From contig CM039464.1 of NCBI GenBank assembly GCA_022414725.1, positions 49,696,777 to 49,760,776 on the forward strand: a stretch of 64,000 nucleotides of DNA, given 5' to 3'. Both the position numbers and the translations under genes were made by a program. Below, one piece after another: positions 54,584 to 64,000 of the stretch. The DNA comes from Microglena sp. YARC (taxonomy: Eukaryota > Chlorophyta > Chlorophyceae > Chlamydomonadales > Chlamydomonadaceae). How positions within the stretch are numbered: position 1 is the first letter of the stretch; every line of letters starts with the position of its first letter. The notes under the pieces are model-generated. The model saw nothing but the letters and a program-made list of their open reading frames with translations, did no database searches and was not told the DNA's origin.

Positions 54584-57500
54584 ATGCGTCTGTGTAAAGG
54601 CGCAGCGGCAGTCCGTCAGGGCCAACTGCCAATGGGGTAAGTTATGAGTTCTTCGTGGTTTCTGCGCGCCTCTAGCGCCTCAACACAAGTTATGCCCTCC
54701 ACCTGCCTCGTGCTCATATGCTCACAACATTGCTGGATAGCCGAATGGATGGCACCGGCATTCATCCCCCCCCCATCCCACACGTCCCTCGGACCCCGAA
54801 CCCACACCCACTGCCCCAAATTACCGAGTCTTCAGTGCCCCGTTGCCAGTTGTAGCGGAGGGGTCTGCTACACACGCTCTTCAGACCGTAGTAGATTATT
54901 TATCTCAGCATATTCGCGACCTATCTCAGCGCGCAGCTAGCTTTGTCCGCGTTAGAAGTGAGAGTAGCTCCCGGTCAAGGTCAGTCAGGTTTCGAAGACA
55001 GGTTGGGCGCACAGCCATGACAACCAGGTTTGTGTTGCAAGGTTTGTTTGCTGCCCTTAGTGAGCTCCCTGGTTTCCGTGGATATTACACGGGGGGACAT
55101 GGATTTGACAGGTAGTGAGCAGCCCAGAGTTAGCTGAAGAACCATGTAACCATTAAAATCCAAGTTCAAGGTTTGTTTGTGTGGCAAGGTTTGTTTGTCG
55201 TTTACATGATCAGGTTTAGGTCATGTAGATACGGTTTCATGACTAGGTGATCCAGATACAGGGCCTGGTGACTAGAACATCCACGCATCAACCAGGTCTT
55301 GGCTTTGGAATTTATTGAAGCATGAGTTGTATGACTTGCGGTGGGCAGTATCTGTGAGGGAGTTCGTTTATGGGAGTATCTTCATGGATGGATGCATGTT
55401 TGTTGGCAGTGTATAGGTGAGGTAGTTAGCTGTTGGTAGGGTACGTACTCACATCAGCAGACATGCACACTGCACAACACGCAGCACACAAATCACAGAA
55501 TACAAAACACAAAACGCAACGCCCAACACCGAACACCCAACACGCAAAATACATGACACAGCACACACAGCACAAGACTTAACACACAACTCGCTACACA
55601 TAACAGATAACACATAACACACAACACACCAGTACACTACACTCTACACACTAGTACACTACACTCTACACACTAGTACACTACACTCTACACACTAGTA
55701 CACTACACTCTACACACCAGTACACTACACTCTACACACTAGTACACTACACTCTACACACTAGTACACTACACTCTACACACCAGTACACTACACTCTA
55801 CACACTAGTACACTACACGAAACACAAACACGCATGAAACGCAGCACACAGCCCACACCCCGCAACTCACACGATACTTCCTCAGCCCAACCTGCTATTG
55901 AATTTCCCTCTGCTCATGCCTCGAATATTGAATTTCCCTCTACTCATGTCTCGAATATTGAATTTGCCTCTGCTCATATCTTGAATATTGAATTTACCTC
56001 TGCGCATGTCTTGAATATTGATTTGCCTCTGCTCATGTCTCGATTGATGATTTGCCTGTGCTCATGCCTCGAATATTGAATTTGCCTCTGCTCATGAATC
56101 GAATATTGAATTTCCCTCTGCTCATGCCTCGAATATTGAATTTGCCTCTGCTCATGTCTCGAATATTGAATTTACCTCTGCTCATGTCTCAAATGATGAT
56201 TTCCCTCTGCTCATGCCTTGAACATTGAATTTCCCTCTGCTCATGCCTCGAATATTGTTTTTCCCTCTGCTCATATCTTGAATATCGAATTTACCTCTGC
56301 TCATGTCTCAAATGATGATTTGCCTCTGCTCATGTCTTGAATATTGATTTCGCCTTCAAATACTCACAACAGGTGTATCTCCAGTGTGACTAAGGCTCCT
56401 GCACAGGTGTGTGTTTTACAGTCTAGCTGGCGTAGCCAAAATAAGCTTCATAGACTTCCCCTACCTCACTATTGGGAAGGGCTGTATACAAAACAAGCAC
56501 TGGTGAACTGAACCCCCCAAAAAAGCGTAAACGCACGAAAGGTGCATTGTTGGCCGCAACTATTTCTTTTTGGGGTTACCCATAGCTGCTTCCAGCCAGC
56601 TCCAATAGCCAGCTGCTGGGTCAAACCCAAAGCTTGCAGCTGCTTTGGAATGCCTGTCGTGTCAGCTTTTAGACACACTAGGAAGGTTCAGGTTTGGCCC
56701 AAGGATGGGTGAAAGGAGCTGCCTGGAAGCTGCTATGCAGAGACACAAAAAGAAAACAGTGCACTCTATAGATGCCCTCATCATCATGTTTATCTCATCA
56801 TTTTCAATCTCATTGACCGCCCACAAACGCCAACAAACGCCCTCAAACGTCAACAAACGCCCTCAAATACCAACAAAGGCCCTCAAACGCCCGCACTAAT
56901 AAAAAAATCCAACAAGAATGTGAGTCAGACATTGTCATGGAGTGGATTTTCAAACCATAGCATCACCATTGTATGAATTACTGTTAGGAGGAAGTCAAGT
57001 AGGCTGGTTGGGCTATCCTTACGGCAGCCTCCACCCTGTACAGGTTGTTAGGGGGGTCAAACACCTGTACAGGTGTTCCGGGGGGTCAAACACCTGTTTC
57101 AGTACATCATTGGTTTACATGTAGTTGTTGAACAGGTGCAGGCTGCCGTAGGGTCATAACAGAGCCCTCCTATGGCAGCAGTGTACTTGTTGAACAAGCT
57201 GAACAGGTGCAGGCTGCTCTAGGGTATCCTCTGTGCAGATTCCTAGCCAGTCCAACTAACTACAGTGGCTTCCCACCCTGGAGGCCTCTGCCAGCTGTGC
57301 ACGACCCCCGTGGCCCAAGTCACACGTGTGTGTGAGGGAGGGGGATTGCCGGCCAACCCAACAGTGGGATGTTTGGGCTCCGGTACCACCACACCGCCAC
57401 ACCACCACACCACACCACGCCACGCCACACCACACAGACCTCACCACACCACACCACACCACACCACACCACACCACACCACCACACCTCACCACACCAC

Positions 57501-60500
57501 ACCACACCACACCACCAACCTCAAAATACCCCGACTGGTATGTTCTACCCTGGTGGGTGTGGGAGGAGCGGGGTGGGGGTGAGAGGGGCAGGCAGTGAGC
57601 CCGTTCCTGCCCACTCTTATCCTGCCCCACCTTCTTGCCACCATAGCTTTTCTTTTCAGCCACAAGCAGCAGCTTCTAGGCAGCTCTCCAGGCTCTCTCT
57701 TCAACCAAGCCTTAAGCAACCTTGAGCACCTGAAAGCTGACATCACCAGTTTTTTATTTTTGCCCTAAATGGCCCTAAAAAGCTGTAAAACGCTATGAAT
57801 GCAGTAGGAAGCTGTAAAAACATTAAAACGCTGTCAGTGGAGGAGGCCTTTAACCATAAATCTAGAAAAAACCCACTTTCAGGTTTGAAAATAAAGCTGC
57901 TTTCCAGTGCTCCTGGAACCTTTGGCTTTGGCCCTGTGGCAGTCTCATGGAGCTGCCTAGAAGCTGCTCGTGGTAACCAAAAAGGAAAGCTATGTAACTC
58001 ACTCGCCATCACTTTGCATTGCGTTCCTTAAGCCTATTTGGCTACCCCTAAACTGCAACATACAGATATGTAAAGGGTTGCCCAGTACGACATTGTGGAT
58101 ATACACATCGAACGATATATCGCAAGGTCTCATATGATGTATCAATATAGCGTACAACATCAATACATTGTACAGTATATCGTACGGTACTGATGCAACA
58201 TCGGCTGATAATCTTGAATCCTGAACTATACTGACAACCCTACATGGGTATAGGGAATGGCAATATGATATCATGTCATCATAGGATATCATATGATGCC
58301 GGCAGTCTGACTTGGCTAAATTTACCATTTATATACAATATCATATGATGCAGTTTGTATGATAATACCATATGATATTATACTCGTCTTTTGTCAACAT
58401 CATATAATATGCTGGTCCCTACATACATGCATTGCAGGATCCCACAGGGCAGTACGTTCCAGTTGTACAGCTGCCTAGGTTCTTGAGGGCTTGCATACCA
58501 GACACACGCACCAAGGCTTCAAATGGTGCTGAGCGCTGCAAATCAGGCATGATCACTTTTGGTCCGAGCCCAATCATGGTTAGTGGAGTGGAAGCGATCA
58601 GGGATACGTAGTGAACGGCAACTTATATTAGTGTTTGAAAAACTAATATTAAATAATATTATTATAGTATCACAATAATATTAGTTTTTCAAATAAATTC
58701 AAAATTCTGGTGAGACGGCTCGTCCGACTAATATTATATAATATTACTTATTTACTTATATTATATAACATAGCCGACCCCTAGGGATGAGCAGCAGCTG
58801 TCCTCAAAGGATTTAGTGCGTCACGCCTCAGCTGAAGTATTAGACTCGGCCAAAGTGATGGCCTCTCATGATGTGAGTGTTGAATTGACTTTTCCAACCT
58901 CAGTATTGGGAAGGGCTGTATACAAGACACGCACTGGTGAACTGAACCCGAAAATAGTCCCTCTAAGAAGTCGGACGGCTACAAAAAAGTAGCCGTGACT
59001 ATTTAGCAGGCTGAGGTCTCGTTCCCCCAACAAATGGTAACCGCACGAAAGGCGCGTTCTTGGCTGCCACTGTTTCATTTTTGGGCTACTCATGGCAGCT
59101 TCCCGCCAGCTCCATTAGCCAGCCACTGGGTCAAACCCGATGCTTACACCTGCGTCGGAATGCTTGTCAAATCGGCTTTTATGTACACTAGCTAGCTCCA
59201 GGTTTGGCTCAAGGGCAGGGAAAGGGAGCTGCCTAGAAGCAGCTACACGGCCAAACTGATGGCCTCTGATGGTGTGAGCGCTCGTGAGTATTGAAATGGC
59301 TGACATAAGCATTGAACGCCCAAATATGTCAAAGTTTTTAGATATCACAAGAAACATTTACCGCGGAGATAACTGGAAGTTCAGATGCTGGGTCTCCCCA
59401 GGGGGGATGGGGGGCAGGGGGGCAGATGCTGGGTCACCCCCCTGGGGGGGGGGGGGGGGGGGATATGTAATTGCTCAAGTTTTAAACTATTGGATGTGCC
59501 AGGTATGCAAAAGCGATATTTTGTTAAATTTGCAAGTTGATTCGAGTGCTTTCGCCTGCACACTCACGCTTGCAGAGGCCATGATCGCCATGATAGCCAC
59601 AATAGTCACAACAGCCATGATAGCCATGGTAGCCACGATTGCCACAATGGCCATGATAGCCTGATGGTCTCTGCTGGATTGACTCAATGGCCCTTAGGTA
59701 CTCAAGTAAGTGGTATACTTGTCAAAAGTGATGGCTCTGTACAAGTGGGTGCTATGGTATTATTTATTAAGTATGCTACGGTTGTATTATTAAGTCATCC
59801 ACCTTGACTCGTAGACTCATGTGCCTTGGTATATATTGGTTTAGCACTTGGTGTGTGCATAGCACACCAAGTCTCTCTGAACAAAAACCAGACTGAATCA
59901 GCAATATATCATGTATAAGAATATGCATGTGAATATTTAAATGTACATTTATATTTAAATGTATATCTTGATATTGATTTGTAAGATTATATTTAAATAT
60001 ATATTTTGGTATATATTGATATTGATACGTAAGATTCTATTTAAATGTTTATATTCGTATATATTGATATTGATGTATAAGATTCTATTTAAATGTATAT
60101 ATTGTATTTATTGATATTGATATGTAAGATTATATTTAAATGTATATATTTGTACATATTGATATTGATATGTAAGATCATATATGCGACACTTCTGCAC
60201 AGGTGTCGTTTTCAAAGACCTCTCCCTTCCAGACAATGATGGGATCACCAAGTGCTCAGACAGGGAGGAGCCAGTCGCCACATCGTACCTCCACCGTACC
60301 TGAAGTGTTGTGTCCTCCCCCCCCTGGTGCCCAGATAGGGAGGAGTCAGCCGCCACATCGAACCTCGACCGTACCTGAAGTGTTGTGTCCTCCTCCCTTT
60401 GGTGCTCAGACAGGGAGGGGTCAACCGCCCCACTTGGAGGAGACGTCTTACTGGAGTGGCTTCTCTGGCGATGGTCACGATATAGTGGAGCGCTTGTCTA

Positions 60501-62052
60501 AGCACTTGCAGAACACCAGCAAGAGCTCCAGCTCCAAAGCGTCATCAAGCGTGAGGGCAACGCCATTTAGTGACACAGGGATAAGGATGTACTCATCTAG
60601 GTCGGGTCCCAAAAAACACCAACAATCATTGAACCTCTCCGGGGCAGGGCCTTCACGGCAAAGTTCACGGCCGAGTGCCTCTCTTGCACCCATATGCGGA
60701 TCAAGTGCTTCTACAAGTTTTGCTGACACAGAACGCTGTAAGTGTTCACAACAAAGAGTCGATCTAACAGCCGAAGTAAATGTGGGTTGGGGTGTGGATG
60801 CTTCTCTAGCAGCCATATTATATGTGGGTTGGGGTGTGGGTGCCCCTCTAGCAGTAAGTGTGGGTAATATAATCACTGCTGCACCGCCCTCCTGAGTGCA
60901 GGGTTCGATCATATGGGTTAAGGCAGTACGGTACTCAATCTGCTTCAAGGGAGTTTGTGACTCACTCTGCTTTTGGTACAGTTCGATGCAGTACGGTACT
61001 CACTCTACTCTCACTCTACTCACTCTACACAGTACGGTACTCAATCCAAGCTCACTCTACTCAATCTGCTTTTGGTGCAGTTCGGTACAGTACGGTACTC
61101 AATCCACTCTCACTCTACTCAATCCACACAGTGCGGTACTCAATCCACTCTCACTCTTCTCACTATACACAGTACGGTACTCACTCTGCTCTCACTCTAC
61201 TTAATCTGCACGGTACGATACTCGCTCTGCTAAGTACGGTACAGTACAATATGGTACTCATTCTGCTTAGTCCGGTACGGTACAGTACTGTACCCACTTT
61301 TCTAAGTACGGTACAGAACAGTACGTTACCCACTCTGCTAAGTACGGTACGGTACAGTATGTTACCCACTCTTTTAAGAACAGTACAGTACAGTACCCAC
61401 TATGCTAAGTACGGTACAATATGGTACCCACTCTACTAAGTATGGTACGGTACAGTATGTTACTCGCTCTTTCAAGTACAGTACAGTACAGTACAGTACC
61501 CACTCTGCTAAGTACGGTACAGTACAGTGTGGTACTCACTCTGCCAAGGACAGTACAGTACAGTACAGTGCAGTACCCACTCTGCTAAGTACGGGACAGT
61601 ACAGTATGGTACTCACTCTGCCAAGTACGGTACAGTACAGTATGGTACCCACTCTTGCTAAATACGTTGCAGTACTGTACCCACTCTGATAAGTATGGTT
61701 TGGTACAGTATGCTACTCACTCTGCGAAGTGCAGGACTCACTCCGCTTTCTATCTCCTCCCGTCATTCCAGGTTACATCAGCTTCGTGGATACAGAGGAT
61801 ACCCTGCCAGGTTCAAATCACACTCTGCTTTCCCATGCAAGTGTGGGAAGTGTTGCCCGCAGGATGGGACCTGTTCTCCGCTACCCTGGAGCTGCAAGAC
61901 CCACCCCTGAGATAGCATTTGAGGAAGTGCTGAACCCGCCTACTGTCGTCAATGACTCATCTTTTGCCCGTCGTTCAATCTCGCTCACTCCCAGATGTGC
62001 CTCTGAGCCTCCAAGGTTCCTAAGGAGGTCCCACGTCTATGAACGTGGTTGA
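54584..62052 (+). CDS. unknown protein, seven exons, Ser/Pro-rich
   Basis: I do not recognise the protein. Proposed exons: 54584-54636, 54836-55027, 57239-57329, 58438-58607, 58785-58872, 60203-60737, 61772-62052; total 1410 nt, 469 aa plus stop TGA 62050-62052. Every junction is GT/AG and every phase agrees, and donors at 54637 and 60738 are perfect GTAAGT. Segments: a helical ALQTVVDYLSQHIRDLSQRA, the basic RSRSVRFRRQVGR, DPTGQYVPVVQLPRFLRAC, LVRHASAEVLDSAKVMASHD, then 2.5 copies of a 24-residue GAQTGRSQPPHRTSTVPEVL repeat, a Ser-rich linker, and YISFVDTEDTLPGSNHTLL to ...RSHVYERG. No transmembrane or catalytic motif is seen. Intron 4 coincides with a MITE. Exon 3 (57239-57329) is the weakest call. 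An alternative donor at 58579 with acceptor at 58794 also keeps the frame. Confidence 0.5.
55625..55815 (+). repeat. 22-bp tandem repeat
   Basis: Nine units of acactagtacactacactct (alternating with acaccagt), nearly identical. Located in intron 2 of the unknown gene. Confidence 0.97.
55895..56345 (+). repeat. 29-30 bp tandem repeat
   Basis: About fifteen units of gaatattgaatttgcctctg followed by ctcatgtct(c). The frame stays open for some distance, but no splice context supports coding. Confidence 0.95.
56550..56760. mobile_element. hAT-like MITE family A, uninterrupted reference copy
   Basis: Starts caactatttctttttggggt, with cagcttccagccagctcc, and ends ctgcctggaagctgctatgc and aaaagaaaacagtg. 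Useful as the pre-insertion form of 53194-53605. Confidence 0.8.
57395..57520 (+). repeat. (ccacacca)n microsatellite
   Basis: Imperfect caccacacca repeats between exon 3 and exon 4 of the unknown gene. Frames of HTTPHH or WCGVV are artefacts. Confidence 0.95.
57640..57985. mobile_element. hAT-like MITE family A, enlarged copy
   Basis: CATAGCTTTTCTTTTCAGC at the left, ctgcctagaagctgctcg and aaaaaggaaagctatg at the right. About 150 bp of unrelated sequence (ctgtaaaacgctatgaatgc region) enlarges the centre. Lies in intron 3 of the unknown gene. Confidence 0.75.
58251..58421. mobile_element. MITE family E, copy 3
   Basis: TAGGGAATGGCAATATGAT start, ATATGCTGGTCCCTA end. Its right end is 16 bases before the acceptor at 58437. 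The 8-bp flanks match poorly. Confidence 0.7.
58609..58783. mobile_element. MITE family F copy 2, forming an intron
   Basis: 175 bp, TAGTGAACGGC start, GCCGACCCCTA end; flanks GGGATACG (58601-58608) and GGGATGAG (58784-58791), 6 of 8 identical. The intron 58608-58784 consists of the element plus one G on each side (gTA...TAg). Shares the interior with 18979-19149. Confidence 0.75.
59068..59247. mobile_element. hAT-like MITE family A, in intron 5 of the unknown gene
   Basis: CACTGTTTCATTTTTGGGC start, then gcagcttcccgccagctcc, and ...agctgcctagaagcagctac. Directly upstream is a degraded family B copy (58884-58960). Confidence 0.75.
59575..59662 (+). repeat. ccatgatagccacaatag short tandem repeat
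   Basis: Units of ccatgatagcc and acaatagtcacaacag in intron 5 of the unknown gene. The Met/Ala/Ile frame is not supported as an exon. Confidence 0.8.
60955..61735 (+). repeat. GTAC-rich palindromic minisatellite in intron 6 of the unknown gene
   Basis: About 20 units of tactcactctgctaagtacg followed by gtacagtacagta. GTAC, a four-base palindrome, occurs dozens of times, so single strands can fold extensively. Tyr/Ser-rich frames are artefacts. Confidence 0.95.
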
Positions 62053-62068
62053 TGGTGGTTGACCCTCA

Positions 62069-62272
62069 TTCTGTGTTCCTTTCCGGCTACTAGCAGCAGC
62101 TTCTAGGTAGCTCTCTTAGCCATACACTAGGGTAATCCTCAAATAGTCAGCATTGCTTGAAAGCTGATAACGTCAGCTTCAAGGTGCACTGTGTTTTCAT
62201 AGGTTTGGCTGATTAGCCAGCCAGGAGAGCTGCCTAGAAGCTGCTGCTCATGGCCAAAAATAAAAAACAGTG
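62069..62272. mobile_element. hAT-like MITE family A with perfect target duplication, 16 bp after a stop codon
   Basis: 204 bp; flanks GACCCTCA at 62061-62068 and 62273-62280, exact. Left part ggctactagcagcagcttct, right part agctgcctagaagctgctgc and aaaataaaaaacagtg. Sits in the presumed 3' UTR of the unknown gene. Confidence 0.93.
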
Positions 62273-62634
62273 GACCCTCAGGTTTTTGAGCTTTCTCAAC
62301 TAAGAAGAACTACCATGCCGAACCAGGGCAGCTCCATTTACCAAATTGGCCAGCGCTGTAGCGCACTTGACACCAAAAAAGCTGCGCTTTGTAGTGCAAA
62401 AAGCGCAAAAAGTGCTTGCTGCGCCCACAGGGGGTTGCAAAAAACTGGGCGAAGTGCGCAGTGGGGCTCAAAAAGGCAGCGCGCGCTTGGAAGTACCCTG
62501 CGCCGATCATGCTGCGCATCCAGAAGATGCAACAGCTAATCCCAGCACATAGGGAACTAGTTAGAGAGCACCCATAGATCCTTTGATGGCAGATAGTGGG
62601 ATAGTTTAAGAAGTAACATTTGATAGAAATCATA

Positions 62635-62825
62635 ATTAGGCTTCAACATACGTGTGAATTAACATTAAATAGAAATCATAGTAAGGCTTCAATACAGGTG
62701 TGAATTAACATTTAATAGAAATCATAGTATGGCTTCAATATAGCTGTGAATTAAAATTTGATAGAAATCATAGTAAGGCTTCAATCTAGGTGCGAATTAC
62801 CGTTTGATAAAAATCATAATTAGGC
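62635..62825 (+). repeat. 46-bp tandem repeat
   Basis: Four to five units of aggcttcaatataggtgtga followed by attaacatttgatagaaatc and atagta. Confidence 0.93.
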
Positions 62826-64000
62826 GTCAGCATCCATGTTTGATGGTGCAAATTGGGCCGTGTTTTCCAGCCTGATTGCCTGATTCATTTTTCCTGAGGG
62901 TTTGTATTTGCCAATACAAATGAAGGACCTTCGGTATACCGTACACACCTTAAGTAATGGCACACGGTTTGGCAAACGACCCTTTGCCAAACCGTTTCCT
63001 GCTCGAACCTGAGTCCAGTCCAGTTGGTTTGCCGTTGTCAAGTTACGGGTACTACTGTACTCGGCAGTACACTGTTTGAATTGATTCTAGCACAGATGAT
63101 GCTGAAGAACCCGATTTTTCCAGAAGCAATGATAAACCAACTCCCTTAAGGCTCTGGTGGTGGATGTCGCCAAGCCCTGGGTGGTCAGCCAGCCAGCCCA
63201 CCTCTGCTCCTGCTTCTAATTTTATTGGTACATACTGGATGGTCAACTAGCCCACCTCTGCTCCTGATTTAATTTAATTGTTACATGGATTTACTCCAAG
63301 CACTGGATGGTCAGACAGCCCACCTCTTATCCCGATTTGAATTGTTAAAAGGTTTTACAGCAAGCTTGGGCAGACTACTTGGTGAACACGCGTCAAAGAA
63401 ATGTATCCAGAACTGAATCCATGGGGTCGCTAGTTTGTGTTCGGAGCTCCACCTCTAGGGGGTGAAATTCCTTTCACAACTTAAAAACACAAGTACCATG
63501 CACTGTCCAACTGTAAGAACTATTTTAGGTGGCCACCAGCTGGGGGTGCTAGCGTGCATGGCTGACATTGAAATTCAACTTGTCTACCGGTACATAGCTT
63601 CAGCCAGCAATTTGGCTGCTCGCCGTCTTCGGCAGTAATAACAAGTACCAGGGAAATGTTAACGCGGACAGTCCCCCCCCCACCCCCCTTCATTTCCCCT
63701 TCTTCTCATGGGATCAGCTACCAGCAGCAGCTTCCAGGCAGCTCCCTTGGCTTGCTACCAAGCCAAACCTGAATTAACGTAGTACACCTGGAAGCTGACA
63801 GAATCATCGTTCCAGAACTATTGAAATCTTGGGGCTTTAGCAATCACCGGCAGGGAGTTTCGGAAGTAGTGGAGAAAGTAGCTACTCGTAGCCGAATAGA
63901 GCTACAAACATTGAACAACTTTTGCGAAGGATTTTGACCGCTGCGATGCTGTTAACTCTAGTCATGCGCATTCCAACTATGAGCACAAATTGTGGGTGCG
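62826..64000. other. intergenic to window end
   Basis: No gene recognised. Related pieces cagcccacctctgctcctg recur near 63195-63350. Family C copy at 63585-63660 and a family A MITE, about 63712-63905 (ctaccagcagcagcttccag... and ctactcgtagccgaatag), follow. Confidence 0.5.

Overview
The window is nuclear DNA from an intron-rich, very repeat-rich eukaryote. Three genes point to the green-plant lineage: a proline-synthesis reductase, an AP2/ERF-type DNA-binding protein and a plastid-type (PLIP-like) class 3 lipase. No prokaryotic features are present. A unicellular green alga of prasinophyte type is my best guess, but that is inference. Exons were found by conserved protein motifs, GT/AG borders and phase agreement, so most apparent long open frames in C/T-rich or tetranucleotide repeats are not genes.

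Layout. (1) 863-7332, +: the last five exons of the gamma-glutamyl-phosphate reductase part of P5CS, with several exon-edge duplications. (2) 9.5-15.6 kb: a non-LTR retrotransposon read on the minus strand, broken by a second 5'-truncated copy of itself and by two small insertions, all bracketed by a 16-bp inverted repeat. (3) 16352-21092, +: an AP2-domain gene with five exons whose phases all agree. (4) 24699-28863, +: a class 3 lipase, four exons, 758 aa. (5) 33.3-36.3 kb, -: the C-terminal end of an NRAMP/DMT1-type metal transporter whose frame is broken by single-base indels, next to a 1000-N gap. (6) 44639-54034, -: a rhomboid-type intramembrane protease with a duplicated and frame-broken last transmembrane exon. 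(7) 54584-62052, +: a seven-exon gene of unknown function, head-to-head with the rhomboid gene.

The genes do not form a pathway. What unites the window is genome dynamics. At least eleven copies of one hAT-like MITE family and several copies of a second TIR type (TAGGG...) carry 8-bp target duplications. One of the latter appears to have become an intron: its two ends supply GT and AG, and removing it leaves a net in-frame gain of six bases. Local tandem duplications repeatedly span splice sites or the last exon (P5CS, lipase, rhomboid, unknown gene). The stretch of roughly 33-46 kb looks like low-quality sequence, so broken frames there should not be read as pseudogenes without checking.
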